Part shown: in pieces, positions 32,838-33,412 of the stretch
How the letters are laid out: each line of letters starts with the position of its first letter
Position numbering within the stretch: the stretch's first letter is position 1
Origin: Sulfurimonas sp.
Lineage (GTDB): Bacteria; Campylobacterota; Campylobacteria; Campylobacterales; Sulfurimonadaceae
Reading direction: 5' to 3'
Length of the DNA stretch: 33,412 nucleotides
NCBI GenBank assembly: GCA_027019325.1
Contig: JALUWT010000175.1
Span: forward strand, 1 to 33,412
The notes under the pieces: generated by a model
Seen by the model: the letters and a program-made list of their open reading frames with translations, nothing else
What the model was told of the DNA's origin: nothing
Database searches by the model: none
Position numbers and translations under genes: made by a program

Positions 32838-33412
32838 TCCCTTAATTGCGGAACTTCAAGAGATTTAACTCTCACTTTAAGAAAACTTCAAAATCAACTT
32901 TTTACTACATTTTAACTACAACTACTCAAACTTAATTTTAAATTCTTTTTACAACTAATTCTAAAATTTCAATTACAAAAATTTTGACTAAAAAATATGA
33001 AATCTTTTACAAACTTATGCAATGATTTGATAATTACTGCAATAGTTTTTTATCTATTTTGCTCTTTATGGACATCTATCAATTTTCACTATATCATTGC
33101 CCCGTAAGAAATTATTCAACGGGGTACCAAGTGTTTCACTCCCAAAGTGAAGGAAGTTTTCTTTGGCTTCCCGTTGAGTAATTCAATATAGGAACACTTG
33201 GTACCTGTTTCTCACTCAACTACTTATCATTGTTAAAATAAAAAAAGATAGGCGTATTATCAAACGTCTGGTGAAGTAAATATAGCATTTATGAGTAATA
33301 TGGTTCCTTCTAAAAAAGTGTGGGTAAACCACCATCTAAATCTCCCTAAATTTACTATTAACCATAGAAAAGTCTAATTTCCCTGTCAGCAAATATACGA
33401 TAATCTTATAAT
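32838..33412. other. 575-base AT-rich stretch without a convincing gene
   Basis: No reading frame longer than about 30 codons with a ribosome site is visible. The first part has a 104-base run without G on plus (32882-32985). The middle has interleaved inverted repeats (listed separately). No clear intrinsic terminator follows tRNA-Leu: AGAG/CTCT at about 32870-32883 is too short. The window ends in TATAAT (33407-33412), a possible promoter for something beyond the edge. Confidence 0.6.
33110..33205. repeat. Two interleaved inverted repeats (A-B-A'-B'), possible pseudoknot or recombination site
   Basis: Pair A: AATTATTCAACGGG (33110-33123) with CCCGTTGAGTAATT (33170-33183), 14 positions with one G-U. 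Pair B: GGTACCAAGTGTT (33123-33135) with AACACTTGGTACC (33193-33205), perfect over 13. A and B overlap by one base on the left and their partners are interleaved, so they either compete or form an H-type pseudoknot. Two small hairpins lie between: TCACT/AGTGA (33136-33150) and GGAAG/CTTCC (33152-33171). ATTCAAC and GTTGAGT in pair A also fit the loose integron attC core rules RYYYAAC and GTTRRRY, but such short degenerate matches are weak. Confidence 0.6.

Noticed and set aside
33110-33183. Firm call of an integron attC site
   Set aside because: Only the loose R-box consensus fits; L boxes are weak, no integrase or cassette is seen, and a second stem interleaves. Kept only as a possibility.
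33291-33377. 28-codon ORF MSNMVPSKKVWVNHHLN...
   Set aside because: No ribosome site, no recognisable feature, too short to separate from chance.

Overview
This AT-rich window looks like a chromosomal segment from a Campylobacterota bacterium, most likely a Sulfurimonas-like member of the Campylobacterales. The assignment is an inference. It rests on the MqnA protein of the futalosine menaquinone route, the KdsD/KpsF, RarA, RluB and NSS transporter sequences, the base composition, and promoters that mostly carry a good -10 box with a poor -35 box.

Layout. Bases 1-146 hold the start of rpsJ (ribosomal protein S10) on the minus strand. Next come a P-loop ATPase, rnhB and a small membrane protein, all on plus. 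Bases 2575-15203 hold a complete Pel exopolysaccharide operon in the order pelC-pelD-pelE-pelF-pelG-pelA-pelB. PelB is encoded by two genes: a membrane-anchored TPR protein and a TPR plus outer-membrane barrel protein. Convergent to it, on minus, is a tightly packed run read as moaD-moaE-moeA-unknown-galE. The galE product has Cys at the substrate gatekeeper position, which predicts that it can epimerise UDP-GlcNAc to UDP-GalNAc, a Pel precursor. Between moaD and mqnA lies a 269-base gene-free palindromic element that resembles a MITE.

Bases 18993-27537 hold mqnA (plus), then minus-strand genes: malic enzyme; a signalling operon (STAS protein, nitrate-sensor-type chemoreceptor, PP2C phosphatase fused to a histidine-kinase-like ATPase); and rarA-rluB-kdsD. 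Bases 27611-30546 hold an orphan ATPase, the NAD(P)HX repair gene nnr, and thiG. A small unknown gene and an NSS-family Na+ symporter follow on minus. The right end has five tRNA genes (Pro, His, Arg, Arg, Leu) behind a consensus promoter, then 575 bases without a convincing gene but with interleaved inverted repeats.

Main discovery candidate. The octamer CTCACGCA occurs 17 times (both strands counted), against roughly 0.5-1 expected by chance. All 17 copies lie inside genes, in all three reading frames, and all are followed by a purine. Sixteen of the 17 read CTCACGCA on the coding strand. This is the pattern of a genome-wide DNA signal, such as an uptake sequence or a Chi-like recombination site, and I do not know of it being described for this group. 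Other leads are two probable leaderless mRNAs with the same -10-to-ATG layout, a palindrome over the pel -10 box, and the three-part signalling operon.
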